Source of the DNA: Chara braunii | Lineage: Eukaryota > Streptophyta > Charophyceae > Charales > Characeae | Reading direction: 5' to 3' | NCBI GenBank assembly: GCA_003427395.1 | Contig: BFEA01000404.1 | Location: forward strand, 380,684 to 418,728 | DNA: 38,045 bases | Position numbers and translations under genes: made by a program | Shown: in pieces, positions 8,435-17,749 of the stretch | How the letters are laid out: the number at the start of each line of letters is the position of its first letter | How positions within the stretch are numbered: the first letter of the stretch is position 1 | Notes under the pieces: generated by a model | What the model was told of the DNA's origin: nothing | What the model saw: the letters and a program-made list of their open reading frames with translations, nothing else | Databases searched by the model: none

Positions 8435-8499
8435 CTCGTTTGTTGTCCTTTTCTCCCTCTCTACCTCCAACCCAGGACAACTCTGTTTGACCGTATATA

Positions 8500-8560
8500 T
8501 ATATATATATATACAGAGAGAGAGGGGGAGAAAGAGACAGAGAGAGAGAGAGAGAGACAA
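8500..8560. repeat. (TA)n(GA)n microsatellite
   Basis: TA dinucleotides then GA-rich repeats, about 70 bp after hammerhead copy 5; this closes the array. Confidence 0.9.
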
Positions 8561-8774
8561 AGAAAGAAATAGACTGCCTAACATGCACAAAAGAGAAACA
8601 CCGTTAAGGGTTACCAAAAAAAAAATTGGAGCTGGAAAATTTTTGAATACATGACATCAATGCGGACTACACATCAAAAACAATTTATCCCACTCTTAAA
8701 ATAATCCCTATATAACAAGTTTAACCAATTCTCACCTGTATTTTTGCATAATTTTGCAACATCACCACCAACAG

Positions 8775-8965
8775 TGGATTTCAACATGATTTCAACATGA
8801 TTTCAACAGTTTATCAACAGGTTTTCAACAGATGGGAGAGTCGATAAACACTTGATGAACTGTTTGTAAGTAGTCAAAAAAGGGTCAAACGATGAGATAC
8901 GGTTGGATCATTGATTATAGATATAGGCTAACCCCCTTCATGATTATCAACATGAACATGATGAT
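8775..8965. repeat. Cluster of short TTTCAACATGA-type direct repeats
   Basis: Variants TTTCAACATGA (twice), TTTCAACAG (twice), TTATCAACAG and TTATCAACATGA recur over about 190 bp. Such clusters of short motifs are typical of subterminal regions of DNA transposons. A comparable set (TTTCCAAC, TTTTCAACATG) lies beside the hAT transposase at 37.5 kb. Confidence 0.5.
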
Positions 8966-9032
8966 AAACAATTTATAAACTGATTAAAATCTGATGTTAT
9001 ACACAAAGGTCCCCGTTAAACTTTAGTGTTAA

Positions 9033-10490
9033 CACACTCCTTTTTTTCTGTTGAAGCCTAATACCTCCACTTGGTCCCCCATCCTGAAGGCCTGGAGCAA
9101 GATGCTCCCACAGCTGCTAGAGGAGCCCAAAACCTCCCAGGAAATACTCAACTCCCCTCTTTTTGAGAACCCCTTTATCTGTGACAAAGTTGGGCTTCCC
9201 TTCTCCATGGCCAAAACCCCAGGCAATTTCGGTCTCAAGTGGATGCAACGAGGTATATGGCTCATTTGCCATATATGGGATCAGGATGCTAAGGAATGGA
9301 AAAACATCAACAAGCTTCGCCCACGCTTGGCCGGTCTGCAACACTCTGCGTCCCATCTGCAGGAACTAACTTTGGCCATCCCCAGTACATGGAAAAATAC
9401 ATTGAGAGAGGCAGATCAACTGTTTCAAGAACGACAGTGGTTCAGGTCCAAGGCATCAGAAGACACCGTTGTCATAATGGAGAAGATCAAGGAGGATAAC
9501 TCAATAGAAGCCTTTGAATGGTTAGCAAGGGGCACAGGGCTCATCCTGACCAAGCATGCACACCAGATTAGCACCACAGGCCTGGAGGAAATCAGGGTTC
9601 AACAAGTAGGCAACACGCAAGGTGATCCAGTATTTCGAGCCGTCATGCAAGCCACCCCTATCAGTTCTTGGAAAGTCGACTTATGCAGGTGTGGCTGGTC
9701 TATCACAGATGCAACTGGCAGAATCAACAAAGTCACCATCAAGAACTACTCCTCTCAAGTAGGATATGCTCTGCACTCTGAAGCTCAGAGTCTCCAAGCA
9801 GGCATTACAGCGAATTGGCAGCGCAGGACATCCTCCCTGAAGCTTCAACCACTGGGCCCCAGCTGGGTTCTGTTCTTTATCCAACTCATATCGTCGGTAC
9901 TAGAAAGTAAAGTTCGGGGCCTTCAGTGGATGCATCTCCACTCCTGCGTTCCTACTGCTCTCTGGTGTGTCGAGAGAGGAATGGACATCTCTACTCGCTG
10001 CGGCGTATGTCTCCACCCATGCCTGGAGGATTGGCTACACCTCTGGTGGGAATGCGTCATCGCAAGAGGCTTCTAGAACACCATGAACTCCTGGTGGGCA
10101 GAGGCCTACAGTTGTACTGGCTTCTGGAATCAAGACTTCATCATTACAGGGAGGCTAAGCCCCCTGCTAGATGCTCATCAGATAACAACAATAGCACAAA
10201 TATTCAGAGTTAGGATATTCTGGACCCTATGGTTGGCCAGAAGAGATAGAATATTCACAAGCTCTGTATCCTCCCCTCACTCCTTATTATCTGGGTTCAG
10301 GCACTCAATCATACTGGACATAATGGCGGACTGGGTCAGAATTAAGCGTCAGACATGTCATACAGAGATATGCAGGAGCCTCTTTCAAAAGAAATGGTCC
10401 TCGCCTTTTAAATGGGCAGACCTGAATGACAGTGGTAGAATCTTCTACAACGGCTTGCTGTGGGATAAGCCCACTCTAGGCCCAGTTTAA
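9033..10490 (+). pseudogene. LINE ORF2 C-terminal fragment (non-LTR retrotransposon)
   Basis: A single frame is open from 9033 to the TAA ending at 10490, interrupted only by TAG at 10074-10076. The stop falls right after the motif CGVC-X5-DWLHLWWECVIARGF, where LINE proteins normally have Trp, so TGG to TAG is the likely mutation. The N-terminal part (LKAWSKMLPQL, then LKWMQRGIWLICHIWD) resembles the region after the reverse transcriptase catalytic domain in L1-type ORF2. The Cys/His stretch resembles the zf-RVT domain. The catalytic YxDD region and endonuclease are absent, so this is a 5'-truncated copy. A 3' UTR and A-rich tail follow. Assignment to the L1 clade is inferred from motif pattern only. 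Confidence 0.65.
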
Positions 10491-10848
10491 TACTCTGCCT
10501 ATCAGACAGCCCCCCGCTGAGAAGGCCGACTGCTTATCCCCTGAGCCCGTCCCCCTGATCCTATTAGAACTCCTGAAAACTTCCTTCCCGACCTCCTATC
10601 TTTACGAAAGGCTGCCACTACCCACTATGCTCTACCCAGATCTCCTTTCCATCTCTTATTTGCTCCCCTCATCCCCATCTTGAAATCTCTTGTTCTGTGG
10701 TTCCCGGGTAGACTGTGAGGATCCCGGCCTCAGCTGTCATATTTATAAGGGACGTTGGGCCCGGTTCCCAACACGTGCCGCTCCCCACGAATAGATTGGA
10801 GCTTCGGTTATGCTAAAAAAATAAAAAAATAAAAAAATAAAAATAAAG
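10491..10848 (+). mobile_element. LINE 3' UTR and A-rich tail
   Basis: About 320 bp of non-coding sequence after the LINE stop codon ends in repeated AAAAAAAT units at 10815-10848, typical of target-primed reverse transcription. Flanking target-site duplications could not be found by eye, partly because the 5' truncation point is uncertain. Confidence 0.6.
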
Positions 10849-11048
10849 AAAGGCTATGGTAGACGTACACGTTTTTTTTTTAAACAGGAAAACTCGGCTC
10901 GAGATACACGTTTTTTTTAACTTTTCTTTTTTCTTTACATGTCCGACGGTAGTACCTCGACCGATAGACTTCATGGGAAGGATACAGAGAAGATTTGTCC
11001 TTTTTTTTTCCTTATATATAAAAAAAAAAAACAATCTTGTCCTTTTCC

Positions 11049-11080
<32 letters not shown>

Positions 11081-11100
11081 GCAGGTTCTCAAGAAAACCT
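10849..11100. repeat. Homopolymer-rich stretch with 29-nt poly(A)
   Basis: Several T-runs, then poly(A) at 11049-11077. It may mark a further retroinsertion, but no source sequence was recognised. Confidence 0.5.
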
Positions 11101-11202
11101 TCACACTGGGACGTTTTCAACTTTTTTTATTTTGACGAAATTTGCGGTCAGGTGCATCCGGCGGCCTTGTTGAAAAAGTCGTAAAGGAAAGTCCCAGTGT
11201 GA
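11101..11202. mobile_element. 102-bp miniature inverted-repeat element
   Basis: Perfect 12-bp terminal inverted repeats TCACACTGGGAC (11101-11112) and GTCCCAGTGTGA (11191-11202), with an inner pair GTTTTCAAC/GTTGAAAA. Size and structure fit a MITE; the CACTGGGAC-like terminus is loosely hAT-like. No flanking duplication is visible. Confidence 0.6.
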
Positions 11203-12080
11203 GTAGACCCTCAGTCCAGTGGAATGAGTGTGACGAACCAGCTTCTGAGCCTGTGCCATCTTCTGGACCCCTTCTCTCTCCTTTCTCTTTTCAAATTTTG
11301 CTTGGCCCTGCAAGGCCCCTCTCTGTGTCTGAATAAAGATGCCTTGCAGAGACCCGTGTTGATTCTTGAAATTTTGTTTTCATAATTTGGAAATGCATGG
11401 GAATTGCGCGCGCTTTAGTAAGCTCGCTAGGAATTTGGCACGACAGTTAGAAATTCCAAAATAAACGGAACCCCGACGTGCTCTTTTTGTGCATGAATGT
11501 TCTCGACTACGTCGCGGAAAACTCTGGGAATTTGATGGGAATACGAATGAGTGTAGGACGGCCTTTTCCCGCTCCTACTTTCACGCGGATATGGTGATTT
11601 TCAATTAGCATAGGATTTAGGAATCTGTAACTGTTTTGGTGCCTCTTTTTGCATTTGTGATCGGCGCCATGCAAGCGAGCTTCCCCCTTTCTGCTCCCCT
11701 CACCATCTTCGACACTCCCTTCGGGCCCGCGCTCACTCTCCTACTGTAACCGTTTTTCCCTCTCTTTCTCTCTCTCCCTCGTCCGCCCTTCCCCTTGCCT
11801 TTTCTCTTTCTTGATCATCTGAATCTTGAATCTGTTTTGCGCTATCCTGCGCACCCCTCTCTCTCCCACTCTAAGTCCTATGCCCAAGAGCCCGGTCGAT
11901 CCTCTCTCTACCGCCCAACCAAGGACAGGCGCCGTGTAAGGGGAAACTCCTGTTACGCGACGACTCTGATTGGCCGTGATCGGACTCAGTAGGATCGACA
12001 TGGCTTTCGCCGGGCGATTATCCTCACGTCCTCTCTCACCCTTCCCTAACTCAACCTTTATCCTCCCTCGTACCTACCTC
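11203..12080. other. Intergenic stretch without recognised gene
   Basis: Contains an AATAAA signal near 11332 and pyrimidine-rich tracts near 11750-11820. Nothing coding is supported. Confidence 0.45.
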
Positions 12081-12091
12081 CCTTCCCGCAA

Positions 12092-12111
12092 CTATAAATT
12101 CCGCAAGCGCG
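12092..12111 (+). promoter_or_regulatory. TATA-box-containing promoter-like motif, copy 1
   Basis: The 20-mer CTATAAATTCCGCAAGCGCG matches 18575-18594 at 18 of 20 positions. Both are preceded by pyrimidine-rich sequence and followed by CTCTCT-type sequence. A shared core promoter or a shared LTR U3 are both possible. Confidence 0.4.
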
Positions 12112-12819
12112 CCCGCAAATCTCTCTCTCAACTCATCTGCCAGCTTCCGGGAAGCAGTGGCTTAGATGGTATGCATGGAGTGCGACTCGAAAAGTCCTGA
12201 CGAGCTGACTGTAGCCTGGCCGGCGGTGCGCCTGATCGCCACGACGGACTGTGGGATCCGGGCAGGCCGTGTCGGGACTAAGTCGGCGGGGTGACGATCG
12301 CAATGGTGGAAAGTGGCACGTGACGGCCGGGATCGTCAGTGCATGCATAGCGATTGGAGTTGAATGGCCCGGGGCCATAGTGAAATTTCATGGCGGATGC
12401 CCCTTTCTGTCTTGAATCTATTCTTTAGTGTGAGTACAGCTCAACGACAGTTAAGCCGGAACTCCTTTTTCATTTTCGGATTTTTTTTTGCGTGATCTTC
12501 ATTTATCTTGTTGTTCTCGTCCATTTTTCGCACTTCTCCTCCCCACTTACTTTAAGGCATGAATAACTATGAATGTCTGTCATGAAATGGTTTTTTGATG
12601 GGCTTGTGTTTGATTAGCCATGAGATAACGGGAAAGGGGTGCAGAGCACACGGAGAACTGAATGATGCATGGCTACCATTTTTCGCACCTTCCGCGAAAA
12701 GCGACCGCTAGTGCAGATCGAGATATTCGGATGATGAAATTGTCGATAGATGGGCTGGTCTTTGATTAGGCCGAAGAGTTGTTACGAATGGCATGTATGA
12801 ATGTGGTCGGATCGTTGGC

Positions 12820-13850
12820 AAATATATTGTTGTTGGGACTTTGTTCGAAAATGCAAGAGTGTTTAGATATGTCGGTGATGTGATTGCGGGGGAGTACCCC
12901 GAGACCTTTAACCTGGAATGCGCAACGCATGCCATCTGCCTTATGTTGCACGACATCTGCAGGTTGCCCTTGATATGCAAAACCCGAGCGACGGATAGTG
13001 TATTTTTGATCATTGCGATTGTCGGACTAATGATGATTGAGACCGACTTTCACGACTAATTGGATTGCCATTTTGATTGACGGCCTCAACCCAACTGGGC
13101 GTCGGCCTCCCGTATCCCGGCCACATCCCTTCCCGTACAACGAAAAGAGGGCACGTGTATGCGAGTGGGACATACGAGAAGCCGCCGCCAAGATCGGTGG
13201 TCGATACTATTTCCCTCCCGAAACTCGGTGCTCAGGGTTCGTCGGCGCTGGTTTTGTCATTGTTGATACACATTTTCTGCCTTATTCGCTGCTATTGCCG
13301 TTTAATGAGTTGATTGTCATTCCGTGGAGGGCAGTGGCGCCCCATTGGCCTAACACTCTGTGCAGCGATTGTTGTCGCTTTGAGCGTTACCAATCAAAAG
13401 GTTTTCACTACCGAGTACGAAGTGAGGACGAACATAAGGAAAGGGCCGCGACTGAGACCCTCCACGTCGGATTCTGAGTTATGCAATGAGCCGCGTCGGT
13501 ATTTTATCCGAAAACGGGACACCAAGTATGTACCCGCCCCCTTTCACGCAAAACGAAGAACAACGGTCCGATGGGCAGTTCAACGATACTTTTTGGATTG
13601 AATCTCCCCGCATCATGCGTCCCTCGCACGCCTTTTTCTCCCTCAAAACCCGCGCAGTGCCGGACCCTCCCCCTTCTTACTAAGTCGGACCGGCACAGGG
13701 GATTTCGGTTCTGCCCATGTCCCCACACTCAACTTTCCAAAAATCCTTGGCACACCCCATCTCGCTGCCTTTCTGGGCCCCCTTTCGCAATTTAAACACT
13801 CCGAATGAAAGACAGCGCAGGGCGTGAGGTTGAGCGTTACACGAACCCTT
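12820..13850 (+). mobile_element. LTR-like repeat D, copy 1 (no attached coding region)
   Basis: Two blocks are shared with the sequence upstream of the gag gene at 29.7 kb. Block 12840-12970 matches 29310-29450, including GCATGCCATCTGCCTTATG. Block 13725-13850 matches 29505-29620, including AAAATCCTTGGCACACCCC and GCGTGAGGTTG. The blocks are about 750 bp apart here and about 55 bp apart at 29.4 kb. This copy therefore carries extra sequence, or the other is deleted. Open frames inside it (for example 13037-13477) have no recognisable domain. Confidence 0.5.
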
Positions 13851-13860
13851 TTGTCAAAAA

Positions 13861-13908
13861 GGGCCTAGCTCAGTTGGTGAGGCACAGGAGGTCGTGGGTT
13901 CAATTCCT
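13861..13908 (+). pseudogene. tRNA-like fragment (A box and B box), probable SINE head
   Basis: TAGCTCAGTTGG (13866-13877) matches an RNA polymerase III A box and GGTTCAATTCC (13897-13907) a B box. Only 19 nt separate them, too few for an anticodon arm, so it is not a functional tRNA. It resembles the SINE head at 15.85 kb with an internal deletion. AT-rich sequence follows. Confidence 0.55.
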
Positions 13909-14038
13909 AAATGATTCTAAAAGTATTATTATATTCTTCTATTTCTTATTTATATTCTAGATTGTTAGATTTCATTTATCTAATAGTAGTAATATTTTGT
14001 AATGTAACTTATTAAATTTTTTGGCCTCTCGTACGTGC

Positions 14039-14553
14039 CTGGGGCCATGTCCCACTTGCAAGGTTGAGCTAGCTCAACGTTGAGATTTCTATCATGCGGG
14101 ACACAGCGCGACGTCGGAGATGCAAAATCGTGGGAGAATCCGTAGGTTCTTCATTTTTCTGCAAAGCCATGCCGTTGTTGTTTTGTTCATTTATAAAATA
14201 ACCTCACAGAAACTCAAAAAACTTGAATACAAAGCCCCCTATCCTCGCGTCCTAGCGTTGAGCTATCTGCCTTTTTCTTTGCGTTGTAGCCAGTTCAACG
14301 CGATTTTGTTTTTTTGGGAGTTGTGTATTACCGCCTTTGGTCGACTGTTGACGTTTCAGTAGTCTGTTGTCCGCCATTCACGGGAATACACTTTCTATAG
14401 CTTTTTCTAATCCGGCGATTCAGGGGAATGCGCTTTCTATAGCTCTCTGTCCGCGGCTAATGTGTCTGTTCATGTGGGCTGAATGTGGACAACCTCCCAT
14501 TCAGGTTCACAATGTCTACGTCCGTCGGCACCCAACGTTTTCTGCGAAAGACC

Positions 14554-14608
<55 letters not shown>

Positions 14609-14887
14609 CGTAGGCCGTGTCGCCCCACAATGCACCTCTCTTCATGCGAGCTTCGTGAAGCCACACGTCGTGATACACACACACACACACACACACATAC
14701 ACACACACACACACAGATAGATTTGCTCCACTGGAAAGAAACAAAAATTCCAAAGAAATGTGTAGGCAGGAAAAATAAAATAAAAAACAAATGCATTCTT
14801 CTTTTCTACAGAATAAAAAAATGCTTGAAAAGTTGTCACACAGTTGAGGTAGCTCAACTCAAGGGTGCAAGTGGGACATGGCCCCTG
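14039..14887. mobile_element. About 850-bp non-autonomous element with terminal inverted repeats
   Basis: The left end (14039-14080) carries GGGGCCATGTCCCACTTGCA followed by GTTGAGCTAGCTCAAC. The right end (14841-14887) carries the inverse, TGCAAGTGGGACATGGCCCC preceded by GTTGAGGTAGCTCAAC. The termini pair over about 40 bp with small indels. The interior holds (TC)n and (CA)n microsatellites and no transposase. An end sequence close to CAGGGGC would suit the hAT superfamily. No clean 8-bp target duplication was seen. Confidence 0.6.
14555..14715. repeat. (TC)n and (CA)n microsatellites
   Basis: TC repeats at 14555-14606 and CA repeats at about 14675-14715, both inside the TIR element at 14039-14887. 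Confidence 0.95.
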
Positions 14888-15016
14888 GGCAAGCTTAGTG
14901 TTTTACCAGCTAGAGATAACCCGTTGCCCCCCCAAGTCAGCATTGGCAGGACCTTGGCTGATGTTGTTGGTTGCTATGCATCGACAATATTGGCCATTAG
15001 ACACAACCATGTGGGG

Positions 15017-15018
<2 letters not shown>

Positions 15019-15047
<29 letters not shown>
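15019..15047. repeat. Poly(G) run, 29 nt
   Basis: Twenty-nine consecutive G, followed closely by an ambiguous base at 15051. Such runs can form quadruplexes but are also prone to sequencing error. Confidence 0.85.
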
Positions 15048-15212
15048 AGGNGCAATGACTGGCCATTGCTCTGCGCTAGCAGCACCGCCCATTTCCCCCA
15101 TGGGCAAGGCCTGCCCACCCCTCCTCACCACTGCTGAGGTGCCAACCTGGCCCGTGGGCTGGGGAGAGATCCGGCTTGGTTGGTGTTCCCCCCTACTATA
15201 CATAGACTACAG

Positions 15213-15309
15213 TCTTCACCCGAATAGAACGCCCGGTCATTATCGCTGCATCTGGACCGAAAGTTGTGCCGAATACAGCTATAATGACAGGGTTGTATTC
15301 GGGTGAAGA
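15213..15309. mobile_element. 97-bp palindromic element
   Basis: Perfect 14-bp terminal inverted repeats TCTTCACCCGAATA (15213-15226) and TATTCGGGTGAAGA (15296-15309). An inner pair GTCATTAT/ATAATGAC continues the palindrome. It fits a MITE or foldback element of unknown superfamily. Confidence 0.65.
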
Positions 15310-15389
15310 CCCGGTGAGAGGATGAGATAGATGAGTACTAGCAAGAAGAAGAAAAAAAAAAAGAAAAAAAAAAGAAGATGACATAATCC

Positions 15390-15465
15390 CTGAAGGCTAT
15401 CAGGCCACCCTGTGCTGAAAAGGCCACCCTTGTCAGATTAGACACAAGATTGAATTTACCTGGGC

Positions 15466-15467
<2 letters not shown>
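15390..15467 (+). repeat. Dispersed repeat fragment, copy 1
   Basis: Matches 17665-17741 in the same orientation (CCACCCTG-GCTGAAAAGG, TTAGACACAA-ATTGAATTTA, CCTGGGCTG). It is the target into which the SINE at 15469-15890 appears to have inserted. Confidence 0.6.
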
Positions 15468-15468
<1 letters not shown>

Positions 15469-15501
<33 letters not shown>

Positions 15502-15890
15502 CTAGATTCTTCTCTCAATTTCACCTCACACTACCTACCTACCACTACTCCTAATTGTAGGCATACCGGGGAACCTCGTAGCAGCCAGAACCGTGTTCAC
15601 GAGAGAACATGCGGGGGTTGCTCCCGACCTGCAGGTGGGCAATACCGGCTAGGGGACAGCCGGTAGCATCAGGGACCATGCCAACAGGACCAATCCCTGT
15701 GCCTCCCCTCAGGTCCCTCCCCTATGAACATCAGCAGACTCTGCTAAATGCCAATCGGGGGATCCAGTGGTCCATCTCTAGGTGTCGGGCGCCAAGTATG
15801 CCCAGGAAGGTACATGAGGCCAATGGGGATTGAACCCACGCACTCCTGAATGCCACTTGCGAGCCTTACCAACTGAGTTAGGCCGCTGGA
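15469..15890 (-). mobile_element. tRNA-derived SINE with poly(A) tail and target-site duplication
   Basis: Read on the minus strand, the element starts with a tRNA-like head. The A box is TAACTCAGTTGG (complement of 15869-15880) and the B box is GGTTCAATCCC (complement of 15826-15836). A body of about 320 bp follows, then 30 A residues (T-run 15469-15498 on the plus strand). A 12-bp target-site duplication TTACCTGGGCTG flanks it at 15456-15467 and 15891-15902. Part of the body recurs in opposite orientation at 17541-17660. Polymerase III transcription and LINE-dependent mobilisation are inferred from family knowledge. Confidence 0.75.
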
Positions 15891-16074
15891 TTACCTGGGC
15901 TGGTTAAATATAGCTTACTTGTCAACAGCAAAAACAAAAAGACACAGAACACGATGTGCTTGAATGCCACTTGCGAGCCTTACCAACTGAGTTAGGCCGC
16001 TGGATTACCTGGGCTGGTTAAATATAGCTTACTTTTCAACAGCAAAAAAAAAAAGACACAGAACACGATCTGCT
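15847..16074. repeat. 114-bp tandem duplication across the SINE head
   Basis: Sequence 15847-15960 is repeated at 15961-16074 with only a few differences. The unit includes the outermost part of the SINE head, the right target-site duplication and flanking DNA, so the duplication happened after SINE insertion. Confidence 0.85.
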
Positions 16075-16237
16075 TGGACAGGAGGTCCAGATTTAGACGA
16101 GGACCAGATACAGGCGGGAAAGTCCTCGTCTGGAAAGTGTGACCTCTGTGGATTGCCGGCGCGCCAACGCTGTGTGCATTTTTTCTCTCTTTCTTTTTTT
16201 AATTAAAACTAATCTATATTCTTCTCCCAATCTTCAA

Positions 16238-16385
16238 TTTGGCGCCAATATATATATATATTTTCAGAAGCATTCAATTTGGCGCCAATCTTGGCACTCG
16301 ATGTGGGCTGCTTTGGCGCAGCCACGTAGTCCAAAGGCGCCAGCTAGCTTTGGCGCAGCCATGTAGTCCAAAGGCGCCAGCTAGC
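16238..16385 (+). promoter_or_regulatory. Cluster of four E2F-like TTTGGCGC motifs
   Basis: TTTGGCGC occurs at 16238, 16278, 16312 and 16349, spaced 34-40 bp. The last two lie in a 37-bp tandem duplication (16312-16348 and 16349-16385). TTTSSCGC is the established E2F/DP consensus in plants and animals. No intact downstream cell-cycle gene is visible, so function is speculative. Confidence 0.35.
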
Positions 16386-16399
16386 TCTCTCCAACAGTC

Positions 16400-16960
16400 G
16401 CTCATAAATTTCCTTGGTTCATTGCGCGCGCACGGACAGAGGGTCACTCTCCATCTCCACTTCTCGAAATGTGCAAAATGAGAGCGAATGTTCGCCTAGA
16501 ACATGGAAAGATACACCTCCATGATTTTTGTCTTTCGTGTACGTCGAGAATACTGGAGCGAAAAAAAAAAAAAAAAAAAAAAAGTGGAGCGAGGCCCAGA
16601 AGCGTTCGTGGGTAACGTGCCCCATAGCGTTGCAGGCAGACACACTGAGCGAGACCGTATCGATACATGGAAGTGCACGCAATCTGCCTTGTAGATTTCG
16701 TTTTGTCGTTTTTTCACTGTTCAAACCCGAGGGGGCGGGACATGCCCGACAGCCAAACAGGACGGGGAACGGTCGCGAGATCGCTGGTGGCCCGCAAAAT
16801 GGGGCGCGAGATAGGGGGTAAGGGGCGCGGCAAGTGCTTGGGTAAAAGTCGCACACGCTCTTTCTCAGCGGCGTTGGGCGTGAAGGCGGGGGGAGTTCCG
16901 TTTCGTTTACACTCGGCCCAGAACTTTCGTTCACACCCCGCCCTCCAACGTTATGGTCCA
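16400..16960. other. Stretch upstream of the RPL40 pseudogene
   Basis: Contains a 23-nt poly(A) at 16561-16583 and otherwise GC-rich sequence. Open frames in it have no recognisable domain. Confidence 0.45.
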
Positions 16961-17303
<343 letters not shown>

Positions 17304-17540
17304 GAGATGCTGCTCGCTTTCGGTGTGATAGTCCTTGTGCTCCAAGTTGTGTCATTTCGAGTGTCGCTGGCTCTCGAGTGCCAAAGCAGGGATGGCGGCA
17401 TCAGAGATGGATCTGTAGATTTTGAAGCGACGAGGTTGTCGTTGGTGTGATTAAGGCTGTAGTTCTGGTGTATTCGTGGCCAAAGTTTTCTGCCACCTCA
17501 CACACACGCAATGTGTAGTAGACTTTCTGCAGGAGCGAGC

Positions 17541-17745
17541 AGTCCCTGCTGATGTTCATAGGGGGAGGGGTAATCGGGGAGGCACAGCAACTGACCACTC
17601 AGATGATGCTCGGTCCCTTTGCCACTGGCTGTCCCCTGGCCGGTGTCCCCCGTTGGGGGTTCCCTAAAGGCAATCAAGGCCACCCTGGGCTGAAAAGGCC
17701 ACCCGATGTCAGGTTAGACACAATATTGAATTTACCTGGGCTGCT
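17541..17745 (+). repeat. SINE-body relative plus dispersed repeat, copy 2
   Basis: 17541-17660 matches the body of the minus-strand SINE at 15.6-15.75 kb in inverse orientation (CTGCTGATGTTCATAGGGG, GGGGAGGCACAG, GGCTGTCCCCTGGCCGG). 17665-17741 matches the repeat at 15390-15467. The tRNA-like head is missing, so this is a 5'-truncated copy. Confidence 0.6.
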
Positions 17746-17749
17746 TAGT

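Larger units (their letters stand above)
6660..8440 (+). mobile_element. Array of hairpin-plus-hammerhead repeat units
   Basis: Units share the order (GA)n, about 60 bp with a TTCAATRTTG-like block, a 73-75-bp hairpin, about 85 bp containing a T-run and TTGTAAGATA, a hammerhead core, about 75 bp ending in a GGACA-GTTTGA block, then (TA)n and (GA)n. The hairpin start to hammerhead GAA distance is 146 (with a visible deletion of about 10 nt), 158 and 157 in the three complete pairs. The GAA-to-GAA distance between copies 4 and 5 is 323. No protein is encoded. Tandem, ribozyme-bearing, non-coding repeats are known from retrozymes, Penelope-like element termini and some satellites; assignment to one of these is inference. 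Confidence 0.65.

Noticed and set aside
13037-13477. 146-codon open frame as a gene
   Set aside because: It lies between two blocks of an LTR-like repeat, has no recognisable motif and overlaps other open frames on both strands.
13861-13908. Functional tRNA gene
   Set aside because: The A and B boxes are too close for an anticodon arm and no acceptor stem pairs. It is better seen as a SINE-head fragment.
15019-15047. Regulatory G-quadruplex
   Set aside because: A pure G-run next to an ambiguous base may be a sequencing artefact; nothing else supports a regulatory role.
15820-15890. Functional minus-strand tRNA
   Set aside because: It has both boxes but continues directly into a repeat body, poly(A) and a target-site duplication, so it is the SINE head.
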